Part shown: piece after piece, positions 17,282 through 26,461 of the stretch
Numbering within the stretch: the first letter of the stretch is position 1
Layout: the number at the start of each line of letters is the position of its first letter
Source of the DNA: Klebsiella terrigena
Lineage (GTDB): Bacteria > Pseudomonadota > Gammaproteobacteria > Enterobacterales > Enterobacteriaceae
DNA length: 64,000 nt
Direction of reading: 5' to 3'
Assembly (NCBI RefSeq): GCF_006539725.1
Contig: NZ_BJNO01000026.1
Location: 1-64,000, forward strand
Program-made: the position numbers and the translations under genes
Notes under the pieces: generated by a model
Told to the model about the DNA's origin: nothing
The model's database searches: none
What the model saw: the letters and a program-made list of their open reading frames with translations, nothing else

Positions 17282-18513
17282 GGTTGTTCCCGTAAATGGT
17301 TTTGCGACATACGCCAGATAGCCAGGGCGACCGAGGCGTTGAGATGAAACTGCGGATGGCTGACCGGATAGCGGGTCAGCTTTTCAATACGCTGAATGCG
17401 CTGATGGAGGGTGTTGCGGTGAATGCCCAGACGCTCGGCGGCCCTCATCACGTTGCCGTTCTCCTGGAGCAGCGTTTCCAGGGTCTCCATCAGCAGCCAC
17501 GGGCTTTTGCGATCGGGTTCAATCAGGCAGCCGAGGGTGTCGTGCATAAAATCGCTCAGCAGCGTGGGGTCGCCGACGGCGGAGAGCAGCTTGATAAAGC
17601 CCAGCTGCTGATAGTCGCTGATGCGCTGAGCCGGGCGCAGGGTATCGCTGAGATCCAGCGCCTGACGCGCCTGCGACAGCGCCCGCGGGTAGCCCTGCAG
17701 CTCCTGCACCGGTGCGGAGAGGCCGCACAGCAGCGACAGCCCGTCGTCGCCCTCCGCAAGCTCAAGCAGCCACTGCTGCAGCCACTTTTTCTGCTGATAA
17801 AATTCGCCTTCCTCATCCGGGAGCAGGAAGAGAAACATATTGCTGCGCTCAACCAGCGGAAAGGGGTTGCCCTGCTGGTTAAGCTGCTGCTGCAGCCGCT
17901 GGCGCAGGGTGCGGCGGGCCTGCTGTAGCCAGGCTTCGGCCTGCTCCGGCGGAAACTGGCGAAACAGGCGCTGAATGCCCTCAAGGCGCAGCGCCGCCAC
18001 CCGCAGCGGGCGGGTAAAGTCCAGCTGCTGGTGGAGCGCGCGCTGATGCAGGATCTGCAGATCGGGATAGTCGCCGGTTAAGAGCTGCAGCAGAATATCG
18101 CGCTGCGACTGCAGCGCGTTTTCGCTGCGCACCAGCGCGGTGCCGATGCGCTCGGTGACGATCACCATTTTTAGCAGATAGGGCTGTTCGATCAGCGGAA
18201 TGCCCAGCTCGTCGGCGAGGGCAATCAGTCGCGGCGGGATCGCCTGGATATAGGCGTCGCCGGTGAGGATCACCATGCCGGCGATCCCGCGCTGCTTGCC
18301 CTCCATCAGCAGGTGGATCAGGTTCTCCTCGCTGCGGGGATGGTTGATCCCGGTGATAAACACCAGCTCTCCGCCCATGATCCACTCGGCGATATTTTCA
18401 TTTTCCGCGACGTAGTACCAGCGCACCGCCAGCTGGAGCCCCTGCTGCCCCGCGCGCAGCCGCATCGCCGAGAGTCCATCAAGCGCGAGAATTTCGCTGA
18501 CCGTCAGGCTCAT
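17278..18513 (-). CDS. PucR-family transcriptional regulator
   Basis: 411 residues from ATG 18513 (MSLTVSEILAL). The N-terminal PucR sensor domain spans about residues 5-125 and the C-terminal PucR-type helix-turn-helix (VMRAAERLGIHRNTLHQRIQRIEKL) lies near 365-390. The protein family governs purine and related nitrogen-compound catabolism. It lies between permease (2-base gap) and deaminase (4-base overlap), so the regulator is expressed from the operon it probably controls. A longer in-frame extension into the permease gene has no support. Confidence 0.9.
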   Translation of the reverse strand: MSLTVSEILALDGLSAMRLRAGQQGLQLAVRWYYVAENENIAEWIMGGELVFITGINHPRSEENLIHLLMEGKQRGIAGMVILTGDAYIQAIPPRLIALADELGIPLIEQPYLLKMVIVTERIGTALVRSENALQSQRDILLQLLTGDYPDLQILHQRALHQQLDFTRPLRVAALRLEGIQRLFRQFPPEQAEAWLQQARRTLRQRLQQQLNQQGNPFPLVERSNMFLFLLPDEEGEFYQQKKWLQQWLLELAEGDDGLSLLCGLSAPVQELQGYPRALSQARQALDLSDTLRPAQRISDYQQLGFIKLLSAVGDPTLLSDFMHDTLGCLIEPDRKSPWLLMETLETLLQENGNVMRAAERLGIHRNTLHQRIQRIEKLTRYPVSHPQFHLNASVALAIWRMSQNHLREQP

Positions 18514-18515
18514 GG

Positions 18516-19778
18516 CTACTGCTCCGCCGCCGGATCGGCCGCCGGCTGGCGTTTGCTCAGGCGGGTCAGGACGATATAGACCAGCGCGGAGACGGAGATG
18601 CCCACCAGCGGCGCAATCCACGGCGACAGGTAAGCGACCAGCGCGCCGACGGCATAAGCGCCGAGCCCCAGCCAGTTAAAGCGCGGCAGGCGCGCGGTTT
18701 GCAGAAGAGGATAGCGTCCGCCTCGGTAGAACCAGTAGTCGGCGAGGATCACGCCGCCGATGGGCGGGATGATGCTGCCCAGCAGAACCAGGAAGGGGAT
18801 CAGCATTTCGTACATCCCGCCAATGGCCAGCAGAATGCCGACGCCGGCGGCGACCACGGTCAGGGTCCGGCGGCGTTCGCTGCGCAGCAGATGGCAGGCG
18901 GCGGCAGAAACGTTATAGATGGTCGGCCCCTGAATGGTCAGCAGATTGAGGCACAGCATGACCACCGCGGCGACGGAGAGCCCCTGCAAAATCAGCACTT
19001 CGACGATATCGGCCTGCTGATAAACGATGGCGCACCAGGCCCCGGCGACAATCATCAGCCCGTTGCCGATAAGGAAGCTGCCCATGCTGGCGACGATGGC
19101 GGTGCGGCTGGAGTTAGCCAGCCGCGTCCAGTTCGTCGCCTGGGTTGCGCCGCTGGCGAAGGTGCCAAACACCATGGTGATGGCCGCCGACCAGGTCATG
19201 GTTTCACCCGGTTCAATTTTGGTCATCGCCTGCCAGCCGCCGGCGTGGTGGGCGGCAAGGTACATGGAGACCACCAGCAGGATAAACATCAGCGGAACCG
19301 AAACCCGCGAGAGCGCATCCAGCCCCTTATAGCCTACCAGCGCGGTGACGCAGAACAGGATACCGAACAGCACCATCAGCGGTACGGTCAGGGCCTCCGG
19401 CAGGGCGAGGATTTTGACCAGCGAAATTGCCACCGTGGCGGTACCCCAGGCGTACCAGCCCAGCTCGGCGAAGCCGAGAATAAAATCGGCGAGCCTGCTG
19501 CCGATCTCGCCGAAGCAAAAACGCCCCATCAGTACGGTGTTCAGACCGCTGCGGGCGGCAATCCAGCCGAGCGACGCCGCGTAGAGGGCCAGCAGAAAGT
19601 TACCGATAACCGCAATCCACAGCAGGTTAACGATGGAAAATGAGACGCCGAGCTTCCCGCCCGCGAACATGGTGCCGGTAAAAAAGGTAAAGCTGAACAG
19701 AACCATGGAGATTGAAAACAGGCCCTTGCGCCCTGAGGTCGGCGCTTCGACGAGCGGGAAATCGTTGCTGTTTGACAT
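18516..19778 (-). CDS. NCS1-family nucleobase permease (CodB-like)
   Basis: 420 residues with about twelve membrane segments, of the nucleobase:cation symporter-1 family; related to E. coli CodB but clearly divergent. The conserved region IIPPIGGVILADYWFYR is near residue 335. It is first in a tight operon with PucR and the CodA-type deaminase, so it should import the deaminase substrate (cytosine and/or 5-methylcytosine). The upstream intergenic region holds a perfect inverted repeat that may bind the regulator. Confidence 0.88.
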   Translation of the reverse strand: MSNSNDFPLVEAPTSGRKGLFSISMVLFSFTFFTGTMFAGGKLGVSFSIVNLLWIAVIGNFLLALYAASLGWIAARSGLNTVLMGRFCFGEIGSRLADFILGFAELGWYAWGTATVAISLVKILALPEALTVPLMVLFGILFCVTALVGYKGLDALSRVSVPLMFILLVVSMYLAAHHAGGWQAMTKIEPGETMTWSAAITMVFGTFASGATQATNWTRLANSSRTAIVASMGSFLIGNGLMIVAGAWCAIVYQQADIVEVLILQGLSVAAVVMLCLNLLTIQGPTIYNVSAAACHLLRSERRRTLTVVAAGVGILLAIGGMYEMLIPFLVLLGSIIPPIGGVILADYWFYRGGRYPLLQTARLPRFNWLGLGAYAVGALVAYLSPWIAPLVGISVSALVYIVLTRLSKRQPAADPAAEQ

Positions 19779-19929
19779 AGTGGAACCTCTGTGTGGTCAT
19801 CCGAATAGCGATGCCAGAGGGGTAGCAAGAGGTGTGCCAAAAAAAGCGTGGCAGCAGGAACATAGCGGAGTGGGCAGTGTGCACATAAAAAGCCGTTAAA
19901 CGGCGCGGTTTTGCCAGAAGGGTGTGCAG

Positions 19930-19947
19930 GGTGCAAAGTTTTGCACC
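19930..19947. promoter_or_regulatory. Inverted repeat, candidate PucR operator
   Basis: GGTGCAAA and TTTGCACC are perfect inverted repeats with a 2-base spacer, about 150 bases upstream of the NCS1 permease start. It is the most symmetric element in the promoter region of the permease-pucR-deaminase operon. Assignment to PucR is by position only. Confidence 0.45.
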
Positions 19948-20205
19948 AGCGTGGGGCAGATCGTACGGCGCTGCTCGGCGCGGGCGGTCGCCAGCGCCGC
20001 TGACGAAATTTCCCCCCGCCGCGTGCAGAACGATCCCCCGTCTTTTTAGCGGCCCGTAGCGGGTAATATTGGCGTTATGAAAACGCTCAGTTGTATCACT
20101 GTTAAAAACGGCAATTTCATATTCTTTTCTGATATAACCATTCTTAATGTAAGCCATTCCTGAAATATTGTTCAGCCGGGCAGGCGGTGTTAGTATCGGG
20201 TAAAT

Positions 20206-20221
20206 AGCCATTTAGACGGCT
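20206..20221. promoter_or_regulatory. Candidate MetJ operator upstream of mtnB
   Basis: Two tandem boxes, AGCCATTT (5/8) and AGACGGCT (7/8), match the AGACGTCT met box at 12 of 16 positions. The first resembles the outer box AGCCGTTC of the mtnK/mtnA operator. The site is 124 bases upstream of mtnB. Confidence 0.6.
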
Positions 20222-20344
20222 AAAGAACCTTATCTCGGGTTATCCTGCTGACCGTTGTGCCTCAGCGCAGCGACGCCGCTGCCTGCCGCAGCATCCTCCG
20301 AGCGTAAGGTTCTCCAAATACCATCGCTAAACTAAGGAACTGCT

Positions 20345-20956
20345 ATGTGGCAAGAAAGACTCGCGCAACTGGTCACCACCTGTCATTGGATCGGTGCGAA
20401 GGGCTGGGCGCCGGCGACCGGCGGCAATATGTCCGTGCGCCAGGATGAGACCTGGTGCTGGCTCAGCGAGTCGGGACGCGATAAGGGCAGCCTGACCAGC
20501 GAAGATTTTCTGCAGGTGGATATTGCCAGCAATACCGCGCCTTCCGGGCGCAAGCCCTCGGCGGAAACCGGGCTGCATACCCTGGTCTATCGTCTGTTCC
20601 CTGAGGCTAACGTCGTGCTGCACGTCCATACCGTCAACGCGACGGTGCTGTCGCGCATCGAGAAGAGCGGGACGCTGGCGCTGCAGGGCTACGAAATGCA
20701 GAAAACGCTCACCGGCCAGCACAGCCATCTCGACACCGTCCCGGTGGCGATTTTTGATAACGACCAGGATATCGACGCCCTGGCGGCGCGCATCGAAGAT
20801 TATGCGCAGACCCATCCGCTGCGCTACGGCTTCCTGCTGCGCGGCCACGGCCTGACCTGCTGGGGAAAAGATATCAACGAGGCGCGTCGTCAGCTGGAAG
20901 GTCTGGAATTCCTGTTCGAGTGCGAGCTGATGCGTCGCCGCTACGAGCGCGACTAA
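20345..20956 (+). CDS. mtnB: Methylthioribulose-1-phosphate dehydratase
   Basis: 203 residues, class II aldolase/adducin fold, the length of Klebsiella MtnB. The motif GWAPATGGNMSVR is near residue 20, LSESGRDKGSL near 40, and zinc-binding histidines appear in LHVHTVNATVLSR near 92 and RGHGLTCWG near 165. The LQGYEMQKTLTG segment is characteristic of MtnB rather than fuculose-phosphate aldolase. It converts methylthioribulose-1-phosphate to the diketo compound used by MtnC. RBS AAGGAA precedes the ATG. It is followed 25 bases later by an FGGY kinase not known in the salvage pathway. Confidence 0.93.
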   Translation: MWQERLAQLVTTCHWIGAKGWAPATGGNMSVRQDETWCWLSESGRDKGSLTSEDFLQVDIASNTAPSGRKPSAETGLHTLVYRLFPEANVVLHVHTVNATVLSRIEKSGTLALQGYEMQKTLTGQHSHLDTVPVAIFDNDQDIDALAARIEDYAQTHPLRYGFLLRGHGLTCWGKDINEARRQLEGLEFLFECELMRRRYERD

Positions 20957-20981
20957 TATTCAACGGGCGATCGGGTCAGGC

Positions 20982-22478
20982 ATGGATTTTTATCTGGGTA
21001 TCGATATCGGCACCTCGCGGGTCAAGGCGGTGCTGTTTGACGAACATTTTCAGGCGCGGGCCAGCGCGGCGGAGAGTACCGGGCCGCGTCTGTCGGCTAA
21101 CGGCTACGCCGAGCAGGATATGGCGCAGCTGTGGCAGTCGGTGATCGCTATTTTGCGCCAGATTGCGCAATGCCCGGAGCTGCAGGGCGGGCGCTTAAGG
21201 GCCATTGGCCTTGCCGGACAGGGCGAAGGGGTGTGGCTAAGCGATGCCGAAGGCGAGCCGGTAGGACCGGGGATCCTCTGGAGCGATACCCGCAGCCGGG
21301 AGTTGATGAGCGTTCTGCTGCGCCGTCCGGACTTCGATCGCCGCTTCTTTGCCGAGACCGGCACCCACCTGCAGCCGTGCAATACCAGCATGCAGCTATG
21401 CTGGCTGCGACACTATCAGCCGGAGCGGCTGGCGGCGGCGCGCTATCTGTTTTTTGCCAAAGACTGGATCCGCTTTCGCCTGACCGGCGTCGCGGCGCTG
21501 GATATCACCGATGCCAGCACCTCGCTGCTCAATCAGCAGAGCGGGGAGCTCTCGGCGGTAGTGCTGAATGAAATGGGGCTTGCCGATCTGCAGCATCTGT
21601 TCCCGCCGCTGCTGGCGCCGGATGCGCAGGCCGGCACCCTGCGCGACGAGGTGGCGGCACTGACCGGACTGGCGGCCGGCACGCCGGTAGCCGCCGGCGC
21701 GCTCGACGTGTGCAGCGCGGCGCTCGGCTGCGGCGCGGTGAACGACGGCGATATCTATACCATCCTCGGCACCACCTGCTGCACCGGCGTTGTGTGCCAC
21801 GGTCGCCAGACGGTGAACGAGGCGACGCGCTACGTCACCCATACCGAAGCGGGGAGCTTTATTAACCTCTTCCCGATGCAGGCCGGGACGCCGAATATTG
21901 ACTGGCTGCAGCAGCATATCTCCCTGAACCCGGATCTCCAGCAGCTTGAGCAGGCGATTGCCGACGTCGAGCCGGGCAGCGGGGGCGTGTTCTGGCAGCC
22001 CTATCTGAACGGCGAGCGCGCGCCGTTTTATAGCCCGGACGCGCGGGCCGGCTACTTTGGCATCGGCCAGCACACCACCCGCGCCGAGCTGCAGCGGGCG
22101 GTCTTTGAGGGGCTGGCCTACGCCATCGTCGATTCGCTGCAGGGCTATCCGCAGGGCGGAGAACTCTACCTGACCGGCGGTGGCGCGGCCTCCGCGACCT
22201 GGCTACAGATTATTGCCGACTGCAGCGGCAGAACGGTGGTCTCCAGCACCTTTAACGAACTCAGCGCCCGCGGGGCGGCGATTCTGGCAGCCCGCAGCGT
22301 TGACGGGCTTGCGCACTACCCGCAGCTGGAGCAGACGCGCTATCAGCCACATCCACGGGCGCACGCCCGCTACGCCGCGCTCTATCCGGTCTATCGTCTG
22401 CTGCGCGAACAGATGCTGCCCGTCTGGCAGGCCAGGCAGGAGGCGCTTCAACGTATTTCTCAGGAATCAGACCAATGA
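20982..22478 (+). CDS. FGGY-family carbohydrate kinase
   Basis: 498 residues. N-terminal phosphate-binding GIDIGTSRVKAVLF (about 6-19), the substrate region ILWSDTRSRE near 97, the ADP-binding TGGGAASATWLQIIAD near 400 (FGGY_C) and NELSARGAAILAA near 427. The relatives are xylulose, ribulose, erythritol and autoinducer-2 kinases; I cannot assign the substrate. It lies 25 bases behind mtnB and overlaps the dehydrogenase gene by 4 bases (ATGA), so the three are probably one transcript. It may serve the facing CUT2 sugar transporter operon. Confidence 0.88.
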   Translation: MDFYLGIDIGTSRVKAVLFDEHFQARASAAESTGPRLSANGYAEQDMAQLWQSVIAILRQIAQCPELQGGRLRAIGLAGQGEGVWLSDAEGEPVGPGILWSDTRSRELMSVLLRRPDFDRRFFAETGTHLQPCNTSMQLCWLRHYQPERLAAARYLFFAKDWIRFRLTGVAALDITDASTSLLNQQSGELSAVVLNEMGLADLQHLFPPLLAPDAQAGTLRDEVAALTGLAAGTPVAAGALDVCSAALGCGAVNDGDIYTILGTTCCTGVVCHGRQTVNEATRYVTHTEAGSFINLFPMQAGTPNIDWLQQHISLNPDLQQLEQAIADVEPGSGGVFWQPYLNGERAPFYSPDARAGYFGIGQHTTRAELQRAVFEGLAYAIVDSLQGYPQGGELYLTGGGAASATWLQIIADCSGRTVVSSTFNELSARGAAILAARSVDGLAHYPQLEQTRYQPHPRAHARYAALYPVYRLLREQMLPVWQARQEALQRISQESDQ

Positions 22479-23503
22479 AAATTGTTTTTACCGCCGAACA
22501 CTCCGGCGATCTTACGGCGTTTCAGCAGCTGGGCGAGCTGCGGGTTGAGGGATGGGCGCTGGGCAAGCCGAAGCTTAGCGCCGGCCAGCTGATCGACCTG
22601 GCCCACGATGCCGACGTGCTGGTGACCAGCTACGACGACGTCACGGAAGAGGTGATTGCCGCCTGTCCGCGTCTGAAGGTGATTGCCTGTACCCGCGCCA
22701 ATCCGGTGAATATCGACGTTAAAGCCGCCGCGGCGCGCGACATCCGCGTGCTCTATACGCCGGGCCGCAACGCCGACGCCGCGGCGGAGCTGACGCTTGG
22801 GCTGATGCTGAGCCTGGCGCGGCATATCCCGCAGGCGCACGCGGCGCTGAAGCGCGGCGAATTTACCCACGCCGACAACGCGGCGGCGGTGACGCAGGCC
22901 GGGCTGCGCCGCGACGTGGTGTGGGACGTCAGCCCGCAGAGCCCCTACGAGGTGTTTAAGGGCAGCGAGCTGCGCAATAAAACGCTGGGGCTAATTGGCT
23001 ACGGCAATATTGGTCGCCGGGTGGCGCGTATCGCCCGCGCCTTCGGCATGGCGGTGCTGGTGGTGGACCCGTTTGTGGCGGCCGAGGATATTAACGAGCC
23101 GGGGCTGCAGAAAACCACTCTCGAAGCGCTGTTCCGCGAGTCTGATATCGTCAGCCTGCACCTGAGCAGCGGCGCCGGCAGCGACGGGCTGGTGAACGCG
23201 CCGCTGCTGAACAGCATGAAGCCCGGCGCGCTGCTGATTAATACTTCCCGAGCGGCGGTGGTTGACGAGGAGGCGCTTATTCACGCTCTGCGCCACGGGC
23301 CGCTGGGCGGCGCGGGGCTGGACGTCTATCATCGCGAACCGCTGTGGCGCGATCACCCGTTTGTCACCGAGTTTGATAACGTGATTATCACGCCGCATAT
23401 TGCCGGCGCCACCCGCGAAAGCATCAGCAAGCACACGGCGATGATTGCCGCCGATCTCCAGCGCTATGCGGCCGGTGAGCCGCTGCTGTATCAGTGGCGC
23501 TAA
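22475..23503 (+). CDS. D-isomer-specific 2-hydroxyacid dehydrogenase
   Basis: 342 residues of the phosphoglycerate-dehydrogenase-like family. The NAD-binding Rossmann segment is LGLIGYGNIGRRVARIARAF near residue 171, with catalytic Arg in INTSRAAVVDEEAL near 250, Glu in DVYHREPL near 282 and His in ITPHIAGATRES near 306. It begins inside the end of the kinase gene (ATGA overlap). The substrate is unknown; a hydroxyacid or phosphorylated polyol acid derived from the kinase product is a reasonable guess. It converges on the PfkB gene with only 15 bases between stops. Confidence 0.88.
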   Translation: MKIVFTAEHSGDLTAFQQLGELRVEGWALGKPKLSAGQLIDLAHDADVLVTSYDDVTEEVIAACPRLKVIACTRANPVNIDVKAAAARDIRVLYTPGRNADAAAELTLGLMLSLARHIPQAHAALKRGEFTHADNAAAVTQAGLRRDVVWDVSPQSPYEVFKGSELRNKTLGLIGYGNIGRRVARIARAFGMAVLVVDPFVAAEDINEPGLQKTTLEALFRESDIVSLHLSSGAGSDGLVNAPLLNSMKPGALLINTSRAAVVDEEALIHALRHGPLGGAGLDVYHREPLWRDHPFVTEFDNVIITPHIAGATRESISKHTAMIAADLQRYAAGEPLLYQWR

Positions 23504-23518
23504 GCGCGGGGCCGCAGG

Positions 23519-24463
23519 CTATTCGGCCCGATTAGCGGCCATAAACGCCAGGGTGTGGTCCCAGTCGACCACGCCCGCATCCGATCCCAGGCCGGTGGCC
23601 ACCAGCGCCGCCACCGCTGACGCCACTTCGCAGGCCTCTTTTTCATTCAGCCCTCGGGCCAGCGCGGCAATAAAGCCGCCGCAGTAGCCGTCGCCGCAGC
23701 CGGTGGTGTCCACCGCCTCAACGCGCCACGGGGCGATATGTTCGATGCGACCCTCGCGGGTCAGCAGCCAGGAGCCGTTGGCGCCGTCTTTCAAAATGCA
23801 GGTCCCGACGCCAAGGTCGAAGAAGAAGCGGGCGATTTCGGCGGGCTCGGTGCGTCCCGAGAGATAGGCGGCCTCCTCCAGCGAGGGCATAAAGTAGTCT
23901 ACCGACGGCAGCAGCGGGCGCAGCAGATCCAGGGTTCGCTCATCGGGGGCGATCAGGTCGAAGCTGGTGGTGACGCCGCGCGCTTTAGCGGCCGCCAGCA
24001 GCCGCGCGCTCTGACCCTGGTCCATTGCCGCCAGCAGCCCGGTGCCGCCGTGATGCAGGAAGCGGCAGTCGAGAATCGAGGCAAACGCCTCTTCGTCGAC
24101 GAACAGGGCGTCGGAGGCGCCGCGACAGTGCAGCGCGGGCCGCTCGCCGTTCGGGCGGATGGGCAGGATGGTTGCCGAGGTTTCCTTTTGCGTCGTGCGC
24201 TGAATCAGCGAGCAGTCGATCCCCAGGCGCGCGTAGCTGGCGAGAATAAAATCGGCCTTTTCATCGTGGCCAAGGCAGGCGACGGCGGCGGTGCGAACGC
24301 CGAGCTTCGCGGCGTTGATATTCGCCCCCGCAGCGGTGCCCGCCGGGTTAAGGCGAATTTGTTCGATAAAGGCCACCCCGCCGCGGGGCGGGATGTCGAG
24401 AACCGGACGGCCGGCGATATCAAGGATCGTCAGGCCGACAAAAACGGCGTCAAAGGCTGCCAT
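23519..24463 (-). CDS. PfkB/ribokinase-family sugar kinase
   Basis: 314 residues. The N-terminal PfkB signature (NPAGTAAGANINAAKLG) is near residue 38 and the C-terminal catalytic motif VDTTGCGDGYCGGF near 258 with the catalytic Asp; the usual GAGD is GCGD here. It is the last gene of a five-gene minus-strand operon behind binding protein, ATPase and two permeases, so it should phosphorylate the imported sugar or nucleoside. The substrate cannot be read from sequence. Confidence 0.88.
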   Translation of the reverse strand: MAAFDAVFVGLTILDIAGRPVLDIPPRGGVAFIEQIRLNPAGTAAGANINAAKLGVRTAAVACLGHDEKADFILASYARLGIDCSLIQRTTQKETSATILPIRPNGERPALHCRGASDALFVDEEAFASILDCRFLHHGGTGLLAAMDQGQSARLLAAAKARGVTTSFDLIAPDERTLDLLRPLLPSVDYFMPSLEEAAYLSGRTEPAEIARFFFDLGVGTCILKDGANGSWLLTREGRIEHIAPWRVEAVDTTGCGDGYCGGFIAALARGLNEKEACEVASAVAALVATGLGSDAGVVDWDHTLAFMAANRAE

Positions 24464-24473
24464 AGATACTCCG

Positions 24474-25475
24474 TTAACGATGCTGCTGACGCAGACGCGC
24501 CTGCCAGAAAGAGAGGGCCAGCGCGACCACCAGAATAACGCCCACCAGCGCGTCTTTGACCAGGTAGTTAAGACCCATCAGGTTCAGGCCGTTATCAATA
24601 ATCGCGAGGAACAGCACCCCGCCGAGGGTACCGGCAATGCTGGCCCGGCCCTGGCGGTTAAAGGCGGTGCCGATAAAGACGGCGGCAATCGCATCCATCA
24701 GATAGGACTGGCCGGCCAGCGGCGTAAACTGCCGCAGGTTAGCGGAGAGGATCACGCCGCCGATGGCGCACATGGCGGAGGCCGCCACCAGCACCCACAG
24801 CATGGTCAGCCGATCGCGGATCCCGGCGATCCGCGCCGCTTCCCCGTTCTGGCCAATGGCGCGAACGTACTTGCCGAACAGCGTGCGCTCGGTAATCAGC
24901 CACGCCACCAGCCACAGCGCCAGCACGATAACCACCGGCGTCGGAATGCCGGCGATATTGCCTACCGCGAGATCGTGGTACTCCGGCGCCATCCGGCGAT
25001 AGGAGATCGAGCCGCCGCCGTCGGTGTAGATCCGCTCGACGCTGCTGGCGATAAACCAGGTCCCGAGCGTGGCAAGGAACGGGCGGATCTGGCAAATCAG
25101 GATCAGAAAGGCGTTCAGCAGACCGATGAGGGTCCCGCCGAGCAGGGCGTAGCCCACCGCGGCCTGCCACGGAAGGTGCCAGGTTTTCAGGGCCACCAGC
25201 GCAAAGGCGGCGCCAAAGTCGAGTGCGACGCCCACCGAGAGATCGATGGCCCCGGCGCTGACGATAAGGGTCATCGCCATCGCCACAATCAGCAGGATCG
25301 CGCTGCCCTGCAGCAGGTTGGCCCAGTTATCAACGGTCAGAAATACCGGGTTGGCCCAGCCGAACAGGGCGATGGCCAGCAGGGTGATAACGCCGAAGCC
25401 GGCCCGCGACAGATAGGCCAGCGGGCCGCCGGCGCTCTGGCCCGGCGATGAGGATTTGAGCGTCAGCTGGCTCAT
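24474..25475 (-). CDS. CUT2-type ABC permease, second subunit
   Basis: 333 residues with about eight to ten membrane segments, RbsC-like. The AGAIDLSVGVALDFG motif is near residue 72 and the RAIGQNGEAARIAGIRD cytoplasmic loop near 210. It overlaps the first permease by 4 bases and precedes pfkB by 10. With the companion permease it forms a heterodimeric channel, unlike the single-permease transporter at 5.5 kb. Confidence 0.88.
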   Translation of the reverse strand: MSQLTLKSSSPGQSAGGPLAYLSRAGFGVITLLAIALFGWANPVFLTVDNWANLLQGSAILLIVAMAMTLIVSAGAIDLSVGVALDFGAAFALVALKTWHLPWQAAVGYALLGGTLIGLLNAFLILICQIRPFLATLGTWFIASSVERIYTDGGGSISYRRMAPEYHDLAVGNIAGIPTPVVIVLALWLVAWLITERTLFGKYVRAIGQNGEAARIAGIRDRLTMLWVLVAASAMCAIGGVILSANLRQFTPLAGQSYLMDAIAAVFIGTAFNRQGRASIAGTLGGVLFLAIIDNGLNLMGLNYLVKDALVGVILVVALALSFWQARLRQQHR

Positions 25476-26461
25476 TGATTGCCTCCCTGATGCCTGACCG
25501 CAGACGCCGCCAGTACGATAAGGATCAGGGTGCCTTTGATGGCGCCCATCCAGAAAATATTGACCCCCAGCAGCCCGAGGCCGTTGGAGAGAGCGTTGAC
25601 CAGCACCGCGCCAAGCAGCGCGCCCCAGATGGTGACGACGCGCCGGCGCGAGAAGGCGGCGCCGATAAAGGTTGCCAGCACGGTCTCCAGCAGCAGCGGC
25701 GTGGCGGTGCCGCTGGAGCTGCCCGAGCCCTGGCTTAAGAGCGGCAGGATCGCCAGACCGGCGGCGATGCCGGCCAGCAGCCAGACGTAAACCGTCAGCC
25801 GGCGCACGTTAAGCCCGCTCATTTGCGCCATATCGCGGTTCCCGCCGACCGCCTGCAGATGCTGGCCGAAGCGCGAGTGGTGCACCAGCAGCTGGAACAG
25901 GGCGAATACCGCCAGCAGGTAGATCAGCGGCCAGGGAATGCCGAGCAGCGTCTGGTCGCGAAACGCCACCATCAGCGGATCGCTGACCGCAATGCGCCGC
26001 TGGCCGGTGAGCAAATCGGTCAGGCCGGTAAAGGCGACGGAGGTCGAGAGCGTTGCCAGCAGCGGCGGCAGCCCGGCGACCAGCACCAGCCCGGCGTTGA
26101 TCGCCCCGCAGGCGAGGCACACCGCCAACGGCAGGAGGAGGAGCCACAGATAGGAGATCTGCCACTCCACCATGCCGAGGCTCAGAAGCGCGACCCCGAG
26201 CACCGCGATGGCGGGCAGCGAGAGGTCGATCCCGCCGGTGACCACGTCATCGCCGCCGACGGCAATCACGCAAACCAGTCCGAAGCAGAGAATGGCCAGC
26301 GGCACGCTCTGCACCAGCATCATGCTGATATTCTGCCAGCTTAAAAAGAAGGGCGACTGGAGGCTGAGCCAGACCAGCAGGGCAAAGAAGAGGATCAGCG
26401 GAAATTTTTCAATAAGCGTCGTCATGCCCGGCAGGCCGCGGCGCTGGATACTCGTACTCAT
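25472..26461 (-). CDS. CUT2-type ABC permease, first subunit
   Basis: 329 residues, RbsC-like, multiple hydrophobic segments. GGDDVVTGGIDLSLPA near residue 69 is the family motif and QAVGGNRDMAQMSGLNVR near 198 the ATPase-contact loop. It overlaps both neighbours by 4 bases, indicating translational coupling across the operon. Confidence 0.88.
   Translation of the reverse strand: MSTSIQRRGLPGMTTLIEKFPLILFFALLVWLSLQSPFFLSWQNISMMLVQSVPLAILCFGLVCVIAVGGDDVVTGGIDLSLPAIAVLGVALLSLGMVEWQISYLWLLLLPLAVCLACGAINAGLVLVAGLPPLLATLSTSVAFTGLTDLLTGQRRIAVSDPLMVAFRDQTLLGIPWPLIYLLAVFALFQLLVHHSRFGQHLQAVGGNRDMAQMSGLNVRRLTVYVWLLAGIAAGLAILPLLSQGSGSSSGTATPLLLETVLATFIGAAFSRRRVVTIWGALLGAVLVNALSNGLGLLGVNIFWMGAIKGTLILIVLAASAVRHQGGNQ

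Larger units (their letters stand above)
19779..20344. other. Long intergenic region between divergent operons
   Basis: 566 bases without a convincing gene, separating the minus-strand permease-pucR-deaminase operon from the plus-strand mtnB operon. It holds an inverted repeat (19930-19947), a GC-rich middle section and an AT-rich section (about 20060-20220) ending in MetJ-like boxes (20206-20221). Minus-strand readings through it lack ribosome sites and family similarity. Confidence 0.6.

Noticed and set aside
16010-17347. 445-codon open frame opposite the deaminase
   Set aside because: Antisense shadow of the CodA-type gene; composition rich in His/Arg/Gln as expected for a reverse-frame reading.
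19627-20211. 194-codon minus-strand frame running from the intergenic region into the NCS1 permease
   Set aside because: It overlaps the permease start in another frame, has no ribosome site and no similarity to known proteins.
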